A stretch of 64,000 bases of DNA from Paenibacillus spongiae (lineage in GTDB: Bacteria; Bacillota; Bacilli; Paenibacillales; Paenibacillaceae). The notes under the pieces were generated by a model, which did no database searches, was not told where the DNA came from, and saw nothing but the letters and a program-made list of their open reading frames with translations. The DNA is taken from contig NZ_CP091430.1 of NCBI RefSeq assembly GCF_024734895.1, positions 2,870,501 to 2,934,500 on the forward strand. Reading direction: 5' to 3'. A program made the position numbers and the translations under genes. This document shows positions 1 through 9,410 of the stretch, one piece after another. Within the stretch, counting starts at the first letter, position 1, and each line of letters starts with the position of its first letter.

Positions 1-1
1 T

Positions 2-91
2 TTTCATGCCTTAGATTCAAGGATGGAGGCGATTGCCCGGTTTGCGATGGAACGATTCATGATAGCAGGGTCCAATAAAGAAGGAGGTTGA
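2..91 (+). CDS. C-terminal end of an unidentified upstream protein (partial)
   Basis: The window opens inside a reading frame that codes about 29 residues, ending SNKEGG, and stops with TGA just after the AAGGAGG that serves as ribosome binding site for the next gene. The tight junction suggests that the two genes belong to one operon. An upstream permease or enzyme of the sugar-uptake locus would be expected, but the tail is too short to identify. Confidence 0.45.
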   Translation, partial: FHALDSRMEAIARFAMERFMIAGSNKEGG

Positions 92-96
92 CAGGT

Positions 97-1512
97 ATGA
101 AGAAGAGAAGAACGTTACCGGTCTTTCTATCCGTGCTCCTCACATTTTTATTCGTTATTACGGCATGCAGCAGCAATGACAGTTCAAAGGGCAGCGAAGG
201 CGTCAACGCAGAGAATGAACAGCAGAAGGGGGACAAGACGAAACCGGCGAATGAAGAGACCGAGAAGGAACGGAACAATCCACCCGCTGACGAGAAGAAA
301 GAGCCCGTGACGTTAAAGCTGATTACTTGGAACGTAGGCTTGTATCAAGAGGCGTTCGATATGTTCCATGCCAAGTATCCGTGGATTACGATCGAGCCCA
401 TTCTAACCGGAGGCTCCGACGCGGCATTGATCGAGAAGGCCGCCGCCATGCAGACGGCAGGCGATCCCGCCGATCTGACCTGGCTGCAAGGGCTAAGCGA
501 CTGGACGAAGGATGGCTTGCTGGAAGACCTGACCCCTTTTATCGAGAATGATCCGACGATTCAGAATGCGGAAGTCGTGGATGGCTTCACGGATGCATTC
601 CGAACAGGCGACAAGATCTACGCGATGCCCTTCTCCCGCATAGCGGCCTGGATCGTCGTGAATAAAGATCTGCTGAAGAAGCATGGCATGGAGATGCCTT
701 CGAACGATTGGACGTACGATGATTTTCTGGAGATGGCCAAGAAAGCGACCGACCCGGCTGCCGGAGAGTTCGGCATCTCGTATGATCAGACGATGTACTA
801 TTTCCTCAATTGGATCTATCCGGTAGCGAACGGCAGCGCGGAGAATCTGATTTTCATGAACAAGGATTTGACCCAGAGCGTCGCCCAGACGCCGGCTGTG
901 ATGGCCGATCTTAAGTGGCTGCAGGATCTGACGACCAAGTGGCATGTCAGGCCGACGGCAGCGGAAGGCGAGAAGCTCGGATGGGATAGAGGAAATAACT
1001 TCCTGACCGGTAAGGTTCTGTTCTCGATGGGTCTGGATTGGCTGCTTCCAGGATATCAGAAGGAGGCGAAGTTCGAATGGGATATTCTGCCGATGCCAAG
1101 AGGTAAAGCGACGCAGGCTACGCTGCAAATTCAAGGGCCGACAGCCATTCTGAGCGCGTCCAAGCATAAGGCGGAGGCGTTCTTGTGGTTGAGCTTCCAG
1201 TATGAACTGGAAATGCAGAAGTGGATGATGCGCAACGGCTCGAACACGTGGGTGATCCATCCTGAGCTGGATAACTATATCGACCAGGTACCGCTCTGGC
1301 AGGGGAAGAACAAGGAAGCGGTCAAGATGACAACGACGATGTGCTGCGGAATGCCGGGCGCATCCGTTCCGGATTGGAGCGAATATCAGGGGACGATCGA
1401 TACCGCGCTTATCGGTCCGATGTATGATGGAAGCGATCTGAACGCGATCATACCGAAAGTGGAAGCCTTCAATAAGAAAACGCTGGAAAGCCGTAAGCTG
1501 CTGGGCTGGTAA
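97..1512 (+). CDS. extracellular solute-binding lipoprotein of a carbohydrate ABC transporter
   Basis: This is a family-1-type sugar-binding lipoprotein that would catch a carbohydrate outside the membrane and pass it to ABC permeases. The ATG at 97 follows AAGGAGG (81-87) at normal distance, so it is preferred to an in-frame TTG at 88. A lysine/arginine-rich N terminus, a hydrophobic stretch and a lipobox ending ITAC (Cys24) mark a lipoprotein signal. A charged low-complexity linker of about 45 residues follows, then a typical binding domain beginning VTLKLITWN. No permease or ATPase is seen downstream, so the rest of the transporter probably lies before the window. The two glycosidase-like genes that follow suggest an oligosaccharide ligand (inference). 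Confidence 0.88.
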   Translation: MKKRRTLPVFLSVLLTFLFVITACSSNDSSKGSEGVNAENEQQKGDKTKPANEETEKERNNPPADEKKEPVTLKLITWNVGLYQEAFDMFHAKYPWITIEPILTGGSDAALIEKAAAMQTAGDPADLTWLQGLSDWTKDGLLEDLTPFIENDPTIQNAEVVDGFTDAFRTGDKIYAMPFSRIAAWIVVNKDLLKKHGMEMPSNDWTYDDFLEMAKKATDPAAGEFGISYDQTMYYFLNWIYPVANGSAENLIFMNKDLTQSVAQTPAVMADLKWLQDLTTKWHVRPTAAEGEKLGWDRGNNFLTGKVLFSMGLDWLLPGYQKEAKFEWDILPMPRGKATQATLQIQGPTAILSASKHKAEAFLWLSFQYELEMQKWMMRNGSNTWVIHPELDNYIDQVPLWQGKNKEAVKMTTTMCCGMPGASVPDWSEYQGTIDTALIGPMYDGSDLNAIIPKVEAFNKKTLESRKLLGW

Positions 1513-1600
1513 TGATCCCATCATCTTTACCTGGGGGTACTTGGCAATATTGGATCCGCCTGGTACCCTATAGGTGTCTATAAACCCAATCTATTAGAGG

Positions 1601-2809
1601 ATGGTGGATGCAGTGGCTGACCAAAAGCGATGGATAGGCGATTTATTCCCGGTCGGGATATGGGTGACGCCCCCGGTAGATGAGATTTCATCCGACCGGT
1701 ATCGGGAAATTCGGGAAGCAGGCATAACGTTCTTGTCCGGTTTTGTTGAATGGACCGGCGGCTTGGACGTCATACGCAAGTCGCTCGATATGGCGCATCA
1801 GAATGGACTGAAGTTCATCGTCGCGGATCCGCGAGTCAGGCAAGCGATGGCCAAGGATGCTGACGACCTTCCTGAGATTCTGCGTGATTTCAGCAGCCAT
1901 CCCGCTTTCATGGGCCATAATGTTTGCGATGAGCCGTCGATTGCCCAATTCGCGGAGCTTGCCTCCTTGGCCGAGAGGTACAGAACGCATCTGCCGGAGG
2001 CGCTGCCATTCGTCAATTTGTTCCCCACCTATGCAACCGAGCAGCAGCTGGGAGGAACGTATGCCGAATATTTGGAGCAATTCATGTCCCGTTACAAGCC
2101 GGAGGTATTATCGTACGATCATTATCCTTTTCTAGTCATGAAGAGCAGCGACAGCCCGGATATAAGTCCTCGATACTTCTATAACCTGCATCTTATTCGA
2201 GAGCAGGCGCTTCTGCACGACGTTCCGTTCTGGCTGTTCATTCAGACCTTGCCATTCAACAATACGAACCGGGATCCCGTGGAAGAAGAGATCCGTTGGC
2301 AGGTATACACAAGCCTGGCTTACGGGGCGAAGGGCATTCAATATTTTACATATTGGACGCCTGAGAACGGAACAGAAACGTTCGGCGATGCCATGATTGA
2401 CCGCGACGGGAACAAAACACGTCATTATGGCGAGGTTCAAACCGTCAATAAGGAGCTGCATGCCATCGGGTCGACCTTGCTGGGCCTGCAATCCAAGGGA
2501 ATCGTGTTTCACGGTTATGAGCCGGCGTTTATACCCGCACGTACCGGATCGATTGCGCCCCTTCAAGCGATTGACGGAGATCCTGCGCTTATCGGCTGTT
2601 TTGAAGATGCGCAAGGCAAGGCGAAGCTCATCGTGGTGAACCAAAGCTTCCGCACTGAAGCCACGGTCGGCTTGAGCCTTCAGCCCGGGCCTGGACGTCA
2701 GGCAGCGGTATGGACGAAGGGCAGCAGAGAGCTGGTTGGCATCGGTTCGGACGGCATGCTCGAATTATCGCTGCAGCCGGGCGAAGGGAAGCTGGTCGAG
2801 CTTCTATAG
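1601..2809 (+). CDS. cytoplasmic glycoside-hydrolase-like TIM-barrel protein
   Basis: This roughly 400-residue protein lacks a signal peptide and reads as a TIM-barrel glycosidase. Likely active-site signatures are CDEPS near residue 110 and YDHYPF near residue 173, and a small beta-rich domain at the C terminus resembles those of glycosidases. The start is uncertain. ATG 1601 sits directly on a GAGG, whereas GTG 1613 lies at better distance from AGAGG (1596-1600). The secreted protein encoded next shares the same core signatures in the same order (DEPS, FVNL.P.YA, YDHYPF, YTSLAYGAKG), so the two are paralogues working in different compartments. Substrate and GH family cannot be named from sequence alone. 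Confidence 0.7.
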   Translation: MVDAVADQKRWIGDLFPVGIWVTPPVDEISSDRYREIREAGITFLSGFVEWTGGLDVIRKSLDMAHQNGLKFIVADPRVRQAMAKDADDLPEILRDFSSHPAFMGHNVCDEPSIAQFAELASLAERYRTHLPEALPFVNLFPTYATEQQLGGTYAEYLEQFMSRYKPEVLSYDHYPFLVMKSSDSPDISPRYFYNLHLIREQALLHDVPFWLFIQTLPFNNTNRDPVEEEIRWQVYTSLAYGAKGIQYFTYWTPENGTETFGDAMIDRDGNKTRHYGEVQTVNKELHAIGSTLLGLQSKGIVFHGYEPAFIPARTGSIAPLQAIDGDPALIGCFEDAQGKAKLIVVNQSFRTEATVGLSLQPGPGRQAAVWTKGSRELVGIGSDGMLELSLQPGEGKLVELL

Positions 2810-2840
2810 GTATGACCGAGTCTGATTAGGATGGGAGTGG

Positions 2841-5606
2841 TTGTTCGTGTTGCGGAGAAAATTGGCTGTATCCTTCATTTCGATCAGCTTATTGCTGTCA
2901 TCTCTTACAGGTGCCGTTGCTCTAGCCGGGGAACCGGATGTACGGTCTGCGGCGGATACGTTCCCGATCGGCATCTTCTGGCCTCCTGGCCCCCAAGAAA
3001 CCTCATTTGGCAAGTACGAAGAAATTAAAGACATGAATGCGAATTTCATCGTGGCCGGCAATGGGCTAGTTGACCCCGGAGGTATCGATCCCGCATTGGT
3101 GCAAGCCGATGCTAACGGTCTATCGATGCTGGTTGGCGACTGGAATTTATCCTGGCGCTCCGATTTCGTCAAGCAGCCGGATACCGACAGCTTCATACCG
3201 ATCAGCAATCACGATACTATTGGCCAAACGTTCACCTCCCCAAGCGGGACAGGATACTATCTGGGGTATGTTGCCCTTACAATTGAGCCTGAAGCGAGTC
3301 CGGCTAGCGGTACGCTCACGCTCAAGCTGTACGACAATGCGGCGAAGACGACCCAGCTTGGCAGTGCGCAGATTCCGGTTCCAACCGCATCAAGCCGTGC
3401 CGTGTTCGGTTTCGGGATTCCCGCAGCCGGGAACCAGTCCTACTACATGGAGGTAACCGAAAGTCCAGGCGGTACCTATGGGAATGTCGCCATCCAATCG
3501 AGCGATGTCTATTCCGGCGGCGAAATGTATACGGGCGGAGCTGCATTAGCCAAGGACTTGGCTTTCGAAATACACTTCGAGCAGTTCGCTTACAATGACG
3601 GCAGAAGACCGTCGGATGCGACTTTGGATGCCATTGCCGCCCATTATAGCGCGAAGCCGGCCGTTCTCGGCTATAGTCTCTACGATGAGCCGAGTGCCGA
3701 TAAGATGGCTCGGCTGGAGGAAATCTCACGACGCCTGCGGGTGAATGATCCAAATCGGATCTCATTCGTCAATCTGCTGCCGAATTATGCTTCCTACACC
3801 CAGCTCTTCGGTACGACTCCGAATGACGGGAATTGGGTGACAGCAAGTAATACAATGGGTCAGACATTCAAGACGGGCGTGAACGAATCGTACATTTCCA
3901 CCATTCAGCTATGGATCGATCCTGTTCAGTGGACGACGGATGAGCAGCTCACGCTTACGCTCTGGGATTCCCCGGCCAAAACGGCGGCAGTCGCCACGAC
4001 TACGATGTCGGGAACAGGCTACAGTTGGCCTCAGTTTACGCTGAATACGCCGGTCACGCCGGATACGAGCTATTATATGGAGCTGACGCATGCAGGCGGA
4101 GGCGACGGGTCGGTAGGCTGGGTCGTCCATTCGGGCATCGGGAACAAAGCTTTTTACAACGGTACGGCTTATATCAATGGATCTTCCATTCAAGCGGATT
4201 TATGGTATACGATCAATCAGAACCTTCAGGCCGGGACGTATGAGGATTATGTTTACCGATGGGTGAGATCGAATCCGGATGTGCTCGTCTACGATCATTA
4301 TCCGTTCCGCGTCAATAACGGCTTCAGCAGCGGGTATTACGAGAATATGGAAGTCGTAAGACGGCAGTCGTTAGCCGGAGATGTTGATTTCTGGACGTAT
4401 ATTCAATCGGTCGGGATCGACAATTATTTGCGCCCTCCGACGAAGGCGGATCTGAACTATCACATCTATACCAGTCTGGCTTACGGGGCCAAGGGGTATA
4501 TCTATTTCACCTATACGACCCCTCAGAATCAAGGTGCGGAGCAGTTCAGCCAAGGTCTGATTTTGCCGGATGGCACCAAGAATATCTCCTATGACTGGGC
4601 GAAGGACATCAATGCGGAAGTGCTGAATCTTGGCCCGACGCTGCTGAAGCTTACATCACAGGATGTTTATCACGCGGAGACTGATGTACTTCCGGCAGGA
4701 ACGACCGCGCTGCCGTCTGCATTCTTCTGGCAGCCGTCCGGCACCGATGAGCGGATGCCGATGATCGTCTCCTCCTTCCTTGATGAGAATGGCCGGCAAT
4801 ATGTGATGGTGGTGAACAAAGATCTGGAGCAGTCCCATTCGCAGAGCTTTACGCTGTCGAACGGCGCTCAGACGGTCACAGAGGTTTCCAAAGCTAGCGG
4901 TCTTGAAACTGCAACCGACTATGATACGGCAACCGGAACGTTGTCCTCCGGGTTTGCACCGGGAGAGGGCAGGCTGTATGCACTCGATTTCACACCGGTA
5001 AGCAGCGGTCCCGAGGCCTTGTTAACGGGCACGGCTCCGGTTCAAGCAGGGAAGAAGTTCACGCTTGCTTATGAACTTAATAGCTTGTCAGAGGATATAT
5101 TCGCTCAGGACGTGAAGCTGCATTACGATCCGTCTGCCGCTCAGTTTGTCTCCGCAAAGCCGGCAGCGGATGGAGTCAAGCTTGTCCGGACAGTCAAGGA
5201 GCCAGGTGGTAAGCTTCGTTTCATTCTGGCTAGCGAAGGAGCCAATCATCCGGTTACGGGGCAGGCGGCGATACTGAATCTGACCTTCAAAGCAAAGAAT
5301 AGCTTGTCTTCATCCGCTGATTCCGTATCGCTGTCAAGCGCAGTGCTGGGAAGCGCACAGGGGACCGAAATCCAGGCGGCAAAGTCGTCGCCTTCTGCAC
5401 AGGATTCGGCGGAACGGCATCGGAATTCGGATGCCGACATCAACCAGGACGGAATTGTGTCCGTCGGCGATCTTGCTATGGCAGCAGCGAATTATGGGAA
5501 GAGCAAGAGGAGCTCCGATTGGGAGCAAGTGAAGCGAGCGGATGTGCGTAGCAACGGAAAGATCGATGAGAAGGATCTGGAGGATATTGCAAAATCCATG
5601 GGTTAA
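2841..5606 (+). CDS. secreted multidomain glycoside-hydrolase-like protein with cohesin and dockerin
   Basis: A 921-residue exported protein with a signal peptide at residues 1-29. Its TIM-barrel core is homologous to the preceding cytoplasmic protein but is split by two extra modules, at about residues 103-250 and 324-462. The modules resemble each other: both have GQTF, then LTLWDSPAKT or LTLKLYDNAAKT, then SYYME(L/V)T, so they look like duplicated beta-sandwich carbohydrate-binding-type domains. The core keeps YDEPS (about 281-285) and YDHYPF (484-489). A cohesin-like domain follows at about 723-845 and a dockerin at about 863-921, with calcium-loop repeats DINQDG and DVRSNG. Starts at TTG 2841, GTG 2847 and TTG 2850 are possible behind GGGAG (2833-2837); GTG 2847 has the best spacing. 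Confidence 0.8.
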   Translation: MFVLRRKLAVSFISISLLLSSLTGAVALAGEPDVRSAADTFPIGIFWPPGPQETSFGKYEEIKDMNANFIVAGNGLVDPGGIDPALVQADANGLSMLVGDWNLSWRSDFVKQPDTDSFIPISNHDTIGQTFTSPSGTGYYLGYVALTIEPEASPASGTLTLKLYDNAAKTTQLGSAQIPVPTASSRAVFGFGIPAAGNQSYYMEVTESPGGTYGNVAIQSSDVYSGGEMYTGGAALAKDLAFEIHFEQFAYNDGRRPSDATLDAIAAHYSAKPAVLGYSLYDEPSADKMARLEEISRRLRVNDPNRISFVNLLPNYASYTQLFGTTPNDGNWVTASNTMGQTFKTGVNESYISTIQLWIDPVQWTTDEQLTLTLWDSPAKTAAVATTTMSGTGYSWPQFTLNTPVTPDTSYYMELTHAGGGDGSVGWVVHSGIGNKAFYNGTAYINGSSIQADLWYTINQNLQAGTYEDYVYRWVRSNPDVLVYDHYPFRVNNGFSSGYYENMEVVRRQSLAGDVDFWTYIQSVGIDNYLRPPTKADLNYHIYTSLAYGAKGYIYFTYTTPQNQGAEQFSQGLILPDGTKNISYDWAKDINAEVLNLGPTLLKLTSQDVYHAETDVLPAGTTALPSAFFWQPSGTDERMPMIVSSFLDENGRQYVMVVNKDLEQSHSQSFTLSNGAQTVTEVSKASGLETATDYDTATGTLSSGFAPGEGRLYALDFTPVSSGPEALLTGTAPVQAGKKFTLAYELNSLSEDIFAQDVKLHYDPSAAQFVSAKPAADGVKLVRTVKEPGGKLRFILASEGANHPVTGQAAILNLTFKAKNSLSSSADSVSLSSAVLGSAQGTEIQAAKSSPSAQDSAERHRNSDADINQDGIVSVGDLAMAAANYGKSKRSSDWEQVKRADVRSNGKIDEKDLEDIAKSMG

Positions 5607-5607
5607 T

Positions 5608-5649
5608 AAGAAGGGTACGGCCTGCGCTTAGACAGGTCGTACCCTTCTT
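5608..5649. terminator. bidirectional terminator between convergent genes
   Basis: A 17-base stem (5608-5624 with 5633-5649), complementary apart from one G-T pair, closes an 8-base loop immediately after the TAA of the secreted glycosidase gene. It also lies just past the end of the convergent gene on the minus strand, so it can serve both. Confidence 0.8.
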
Positions 5650-5664
5650 CTTCATTCACCGGTG

Positions 5665-6309
5665 CTAGAGAGGGAACTTGATCGATTTCTTGTAAAGGGG
5701 ATACAGCCACTTGACTCCTGCGGGCGTCAAAGTGTCTGCAATCAAGTGCGATAGATAGCCTGCGGTAGCGACAACCATGATCCCTTCCTGTTGAAGGTGA
5801 TTCTCCAGTCCGGAGCCGATCGCGGCCCAAGCCGCCAATGCCCAGACGGTATGGGTCATTCCCCGATGGTTCAGCCAAGGCACCCAGGCTACAAACAATC
5901 CAAAGCCCATTAACCAATTCAGCTCCGTGACCCAGCCCCAATAGAGCAGCCCGGCTCCGATTAGGCTTACGAGAGCGTTGCGGATGATGCCTTCCTTCGT
6001 AATGAAGCCGAGGAGGAAGGCGATTACGGCAACGAGAGCGAGCTCGCGGTGAAACACTTGCTGCGCGTAATAGTAGTAGGCGATGCCAAGCGCCAGTAGA
6101 ATTCCGCCCCACAAGCCGAATTCACGCAGCAGCTTGGATGCTTTGCCCAGCTTGCTGCTGAGCATGTTCGTCCCGTCCAGATCCGCACTAAGCGCGGAGA
6201 AGCCTGCAACCGCTACATATAAGGCCGCGCTCTTGGGCGTGAACGGGTAATAAGCCGCTGCGGCCAGTCCGATCACGACGCCTATCGTTAGATGCGTTGA
6301 TCCTTTCAT
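5665..6309 (-). CDS. YdjM/DUF457-type membrane-bound metal-dependent hydrolase-like protein
   Basis: A 214-residue integral membrane protein. The N terminus MKGSTHLTIG, the acidic loop SADLDGTN around residue 40, the central HRGMTHT motif and a late HLIADTLTPAGV motif match the YdjM/DUF457 family, whose members keep His and Asp residues typical of a membrane metal-dependent hydrolase. Physiological substrates of the family are not known to me. Five to six hydrophobic segments are visible. The gene is monocistronic, convergent with the glycosidase gene and separated from it by a strong terminator. Confidence 0.8.
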   Translation of the reverse strand: MKGSTHLTIGVVIGLAAAAYYPFTPKSAALYVAVAGFSALSADLDGTNMLSSKLGKASKLLREFGLWGGILLALGIAYYYYAQQVFHRELALVAVIAFLLGFITKEGIIRNALVSLIGAGLLYWGWVTELNWLMGFGLFVAWVPWLNHRGMTHTVWALAAWAAIGSGLENHLQQEGIMVVATAGYLSHLIADTLTPAGVKWLYPLYKKSIKFPL

Positions 6310-6716
6310 ACCTTCCCTATCCTCCGTATCTCCTGTTGTTCAAATATAAGTAAGTATAAGTTGCCGAGATACTTCGCTTATATTTCTGAAAGATGAAACG
6401 CAGTTCGCCGCTTATGACGGCGTCTGCCGTTTCTTCTCGTTCGATGCAAACATATGTTTGCTTGGTTATTATACCTACTTGGTCCGGCCAAGACAATACG
6501 CTGCAGGAAAAATGAGCACAAACGACTATTTGTTACGAATGAACGCAGCATGGACAACCTGGTTAAGGAAACTGCATTCCGTGTATAAATCCTTTATCCG
6601 ATACGGGTTTCGAGCTCTGACAGCGGATGCCCGACGTACTGAAAACGAGGCTTTGCTGCGAACAGTGTATTTTAGACATCAAGAGCCGTACAGATCTGCA
6701 AATGGGGGACAATGAG
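6310..6716. other. intergenic region upstream of the penicillin-binding protein gene
   Basis: These 407 bases separate two divergently transcribed genes and must hold both promoters, but no clear consensus pair stands out. Open frames here, including one at 6458-6715 and an N-terminal extension of the next gene, lack good ribosome binding sites and protein-like composition. They are not called as genes. Confidence 0.5.
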
Positions 6717-8891
6717 ATGCAGCCGAAAGGGAACATTCCCGAAATTAAGAAGCAAAATACAACGAATCCAATTGTCAATCGGGGAGGGAGGAAGAGGTCC
6801 GGTAGGAAGAGGGCCGGAAGGAAAAGGCCGGCATGGCAGACCTTCTTGTGGGCAGCTGCGATCCTCGGAATCGCTGCTTTGGCGGCTGGTTGGATCGCCT
6901 TCCGTATTCTGGTCGGGGCGCAGGATGTCAGCCAGCTCGACGAGCCCCTTCCTGCATCGACAGTATTATATGACCGCAGCGGCAAGGAAGTCAGCCGTCT
7001 TTCGCCGAACGAGATTCAAGCCGTAGCCTACGATAAGATGCCGCAGACGCTGATCGATGCCGTGACGGCGGTCGAAGATAAACGGTACTTCGAGCATCAG
7101 GGGATGGACATGTGGGCGATCGGCCGCGCATTTTATGCGAATCTGACAGCAGGCGGAACCGTTCAAGGCGGGAGCACCATTACGCAGCAGCTGGCGAAGA
7201 ACGTCTTTCTGACCCATGAGCGTACATGGACCCGCAAGTGGAACGAGGTTCTCTTAGCCAAAAAGATCGAAGAAAATTATGATAAGCGCAAAATCATGGA
7301 GCTCTATCTCAATCAGATTTACTTCGGCGAAGGAGCATGGGGGATTAAGCGCGCTGCCGAAACCTATTTCAACAAAACGGTCGATCAGCTGACGCTTCCC
7401 GAATCGGCCATGCTGGCCGGTCTCATCCGGGCACCGTCCGCTCTGACGCCTTACAAGCACCCCAAGAAAGCGAAGGAACGGCGGGATCTTGTTCTAAGCC
7501 TCATGCATGAGCAAGGGAAAATTACGAAGGCTGAATATGACATTGCTTCCCGTGATCCCGTGAAGCTGCGCGGCGTGAAAGCGAATAAGTCAGGTGCCAT
7601 GAAATATCCGTATTACGTCGATCAAGTGATACGAGAAGCGGGTGCCTTGTATGGATTGACGGAGAATGAAGTGCTTCATGGCGGACTGAGGATCTATACC
7701 GCATTGGACACGGGCATGCAGGAGGCTGCGCAGAAGGTATATGCCAACAAGGCTTTGTTCCCGCAGAGCAAGCCGGATCAATTGATTCAGAGCGGCACCG
7801 TTCTTGTCGATCCGCGCGATGGGGGAATACGCGCCATAATCGGCGGCCGGGGCGATCAGCCTTTCCGCGGCTTTAATCGCGCATCGCAGTTAAAACGTCA
7901 GCCCGGTTCGACGATGAAACCGATCGCCGCCTATACACCTGCATTGGAACGAGGCTACCGTCCTTCCGATACGCTGGTGGACGAGCCTGTCGATTTCGGC
8001 GGCTATCGGCCGAAGAATGCCGGAGGTACGTATCATGGCGAGGTATCCTTATACGAAGCGCTCGTTCATTCTTACAATGTACCCGCCGTTAAGCTGTTGA
8101 ACGAGATTGGAATCGATGCCGGATTGGAAGCGGCGGAACGGTTCGGAATCGAGCTGACCGACGGGGACCGCACGCTGGGGCTTGCCCTTGGCGGCTTGCA
8201 GGAAGGCGTGTCGCCGCTGGATATGGCAGAGGCATTCGGCGTTTATGCCAATGAAGGGGCGCGAATTCCGGCCCATACGATTATTCGCATCGAATCTGCG
8301 GACGGGGTCGTACTCGCAGATGCCGGCGGCCTGGCCGCAGAGCAAGTCATCGAACCTGAGATTGCCCATACGATGACTGCGATGCTTGAAGGGGTTGTAC
8401 GCGAAGGTACAGGGCAAGCGGCGGCTATTGCCGGCCGGCAGGTAGCCGGTAAGACAGGCACGACGGAGATGCCTGGTACAAGCGGCAGCGGGGCGAAGGA
8501 CAACTGGTTCGTCGGGTATACGCCCCAGCTTGTGGGAGCGGTATGGATCGGCTACGACAAGACCGATAGCGCTCACTACTTGACGACAACCTCCAAGGCG
8601 GCGGCCGCTGTATTCCAGGCTTTGATGACCGAAGCGCTTGACGGGGAGCCTGTACTTGCTTTTCCTGCCGCGAAGGGCATGAACGTCAAAGGGAAGAAGG
8701 ATGGCGCTAAGTACAATGACGATGACGATGATGAGAAGCAAGAGAAGAAAGACAAGAAGGACAAGAAGGACAAGCATAAGGACAAGGAAGACAAGAAGAA
8801 GGATAACCGCAATGATAAAGACAAAGAGAATGGCAAGGGCCGGGATAAGGAAGACCGGTCCGATCGAGGGAAGAAGAACGACAATGATTAA
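6717..8891 (+). CDS. class A penicillin-binding protein (PBP1A-type peptidoglycan synthase)
   Basis: A bifunctional peptidoglycan glycosyltransferase/transpeptidase anchored by one N-terminal membrane segment after a very basic cytoplasmic tail rich in Arg, Lys and Gly. The glycosyltransferase domain shows the catalytic glutamate motif AVEDKRYFEHQG and the GGSTITQQLAKN signature. The transpeptidase domain has the active-site serine in QPGSTMKP, then SYNVP as the SxN motif, and the KTGTT motif. The last 65 or so residues are almost only Lys, Asp, Glu, Asn and Arg, beginning with a run of six Asp residues. ATG 6717 is chosen because GGGGGAC lies about eight bases upstream; an upstream in-frame extension has no supporting site. 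A good terminator follows. Confidence 0.92.
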   Translation: MQPKGNIPEIKKQNTTNPIVNRGGRKRSGRKRAGRKRPAWQTFLWAAAILGIAALAAGWIAFRILVGAQDVSQLDEPLPASTVLYDRSGKEVSRLSPNEIQAVAYDKMPQTLIDAVTAVEDKRYFEHQGMDMWAIGRAFYANLTAGGTVQGGSTITQQLAKNVFLTHERTWTRKWNEVLLAKKIEENYDKRKIMELYLNQIYFGEGAWGIKRAAETYFNKTVDQLTLPESAMLAGLIRAPSALTPYKHPKKAKERRDLVLSLMHEQGKITKAEYDIASRDPVKLRGVKANKSGAMKYPYYVDQVIREAGALYGLTENEVLHGGLRIYTALDTGMQEAAQKVYANKALFPQSKPDQLIQSGTVLVDPRDGGIRAIIGGRGDQPFRGFNRASQLKRQPGSTMKPIAAYTPALERGYRPSDTLVDEPVDFGGYRPKNAGGTYHGEVSLYEALVHSYNVPAVKLLNEIGIDAGLEAAERFGIELTDGDRTLGLALGGLQEGVSPLDMAEAFGVYANEGARIPAHTIIRIESADGVVLADAGGLAAEQVIEPEIAHTMTAMLEGVVREGTGQAAAIAGRQVAGKTGTTEMPGTSGSGAKDNWFVGYTPQLVGAVWIGYDKTDSAHYLTTTSKAAAAVFQALMTEALDGEPVLAFPAAKGMNVKGKKDGAKYNDDDDDEKQEKKDKKDKKDKHKDKEDKKKDNRNDKDKENGKGRDKEDRSDRGKKNDND

Positions 8892-8948
8892 TGGTTGATC
8901 GGCGGCATCGATGTGAACGAAGGATTGGCATATATCGATGTAAAGAAT

Positions 8949-8980
8949 CGGAGCCCAATTAACACCGGGCTCCGTTTTTT
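8949..8980 (+). terminator. intrinsic terminator of the penicillin-binding protein gene
   Basis: CGGAGCCC (8949-8956) pairs with GGGCTCCG (8967-8974) and six T follow, about 60 bases after the stop codon. Confidence 0.88.
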
Positions 8981-9149
8981 ATGTCCGCTATCTGATTGGA
9001 AGAGCGTATTCTCCGGTGCACTATTTAATAGGTTTGATATGGTGAAAAACAACAAGTTGAAGCCTTAATCCGCATTCCTTACGTCAGTAGACTTATCTTC
9101 ATAGAACCTAACCAACAAGGAGTGTGCAGAATGAATGCTTGACATGCTT

Positions 9150-9332
9150 ACGGACATGAGAGCCGTTATTTTCGATTTCCAGGCCATTATGGAGAGTGTT
9201 GCGGACACCAGATCCGTTATATGGACCTGATACCGGCATCATTGGCGGAATTCAAGCGAATAACGAATCGTATGTCCGCAGCGGCGGTCATACAAAGGAA
9301 GTCGCGCAAATTAGGGATCCAATGTCCGTTAG
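9150..9332. repeat. cluster of direct and inverted 20-base repeats in a 575-base intergenic region
   Basis: The gap 8892-9466 carries no supported gene. Two direct copies of a motif like CGGACAYNAGANCCGTTAT lie at 9151-9169 and 9202-9220. Two inverted copies lie at about 9260-9279 and 9311-9330. The paired inverted copies could fold into long hairpins of RNA or DNA. The arrangement is compatible with a small non-autonomous mobile repeat or a decayed dispersed repeat; no protein is visible in it. Confidence 0.6.
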
Positions 9333-9410
9333 GCCATTCGTTCGAATTAGGTGACTCAGCATTCAGCGAAACGTTTTATAGCGGATGAACATAATCGTGC
9401 TGCTTTTTTC

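Noticed and set aside
493..1524. Long minus-strand frame of about 340 codons inside the first lipoprotein gene
   Set aside because: It is fully antisense to a gene with signal peptide, ribosome binding site and clear family, and has a composition typical of shadow frames.
6458..6715. Frame of 85 codons before the penicillin-binding protein gene
   Set aside because: It has no ribosome binding site or family and overlaps the control region.
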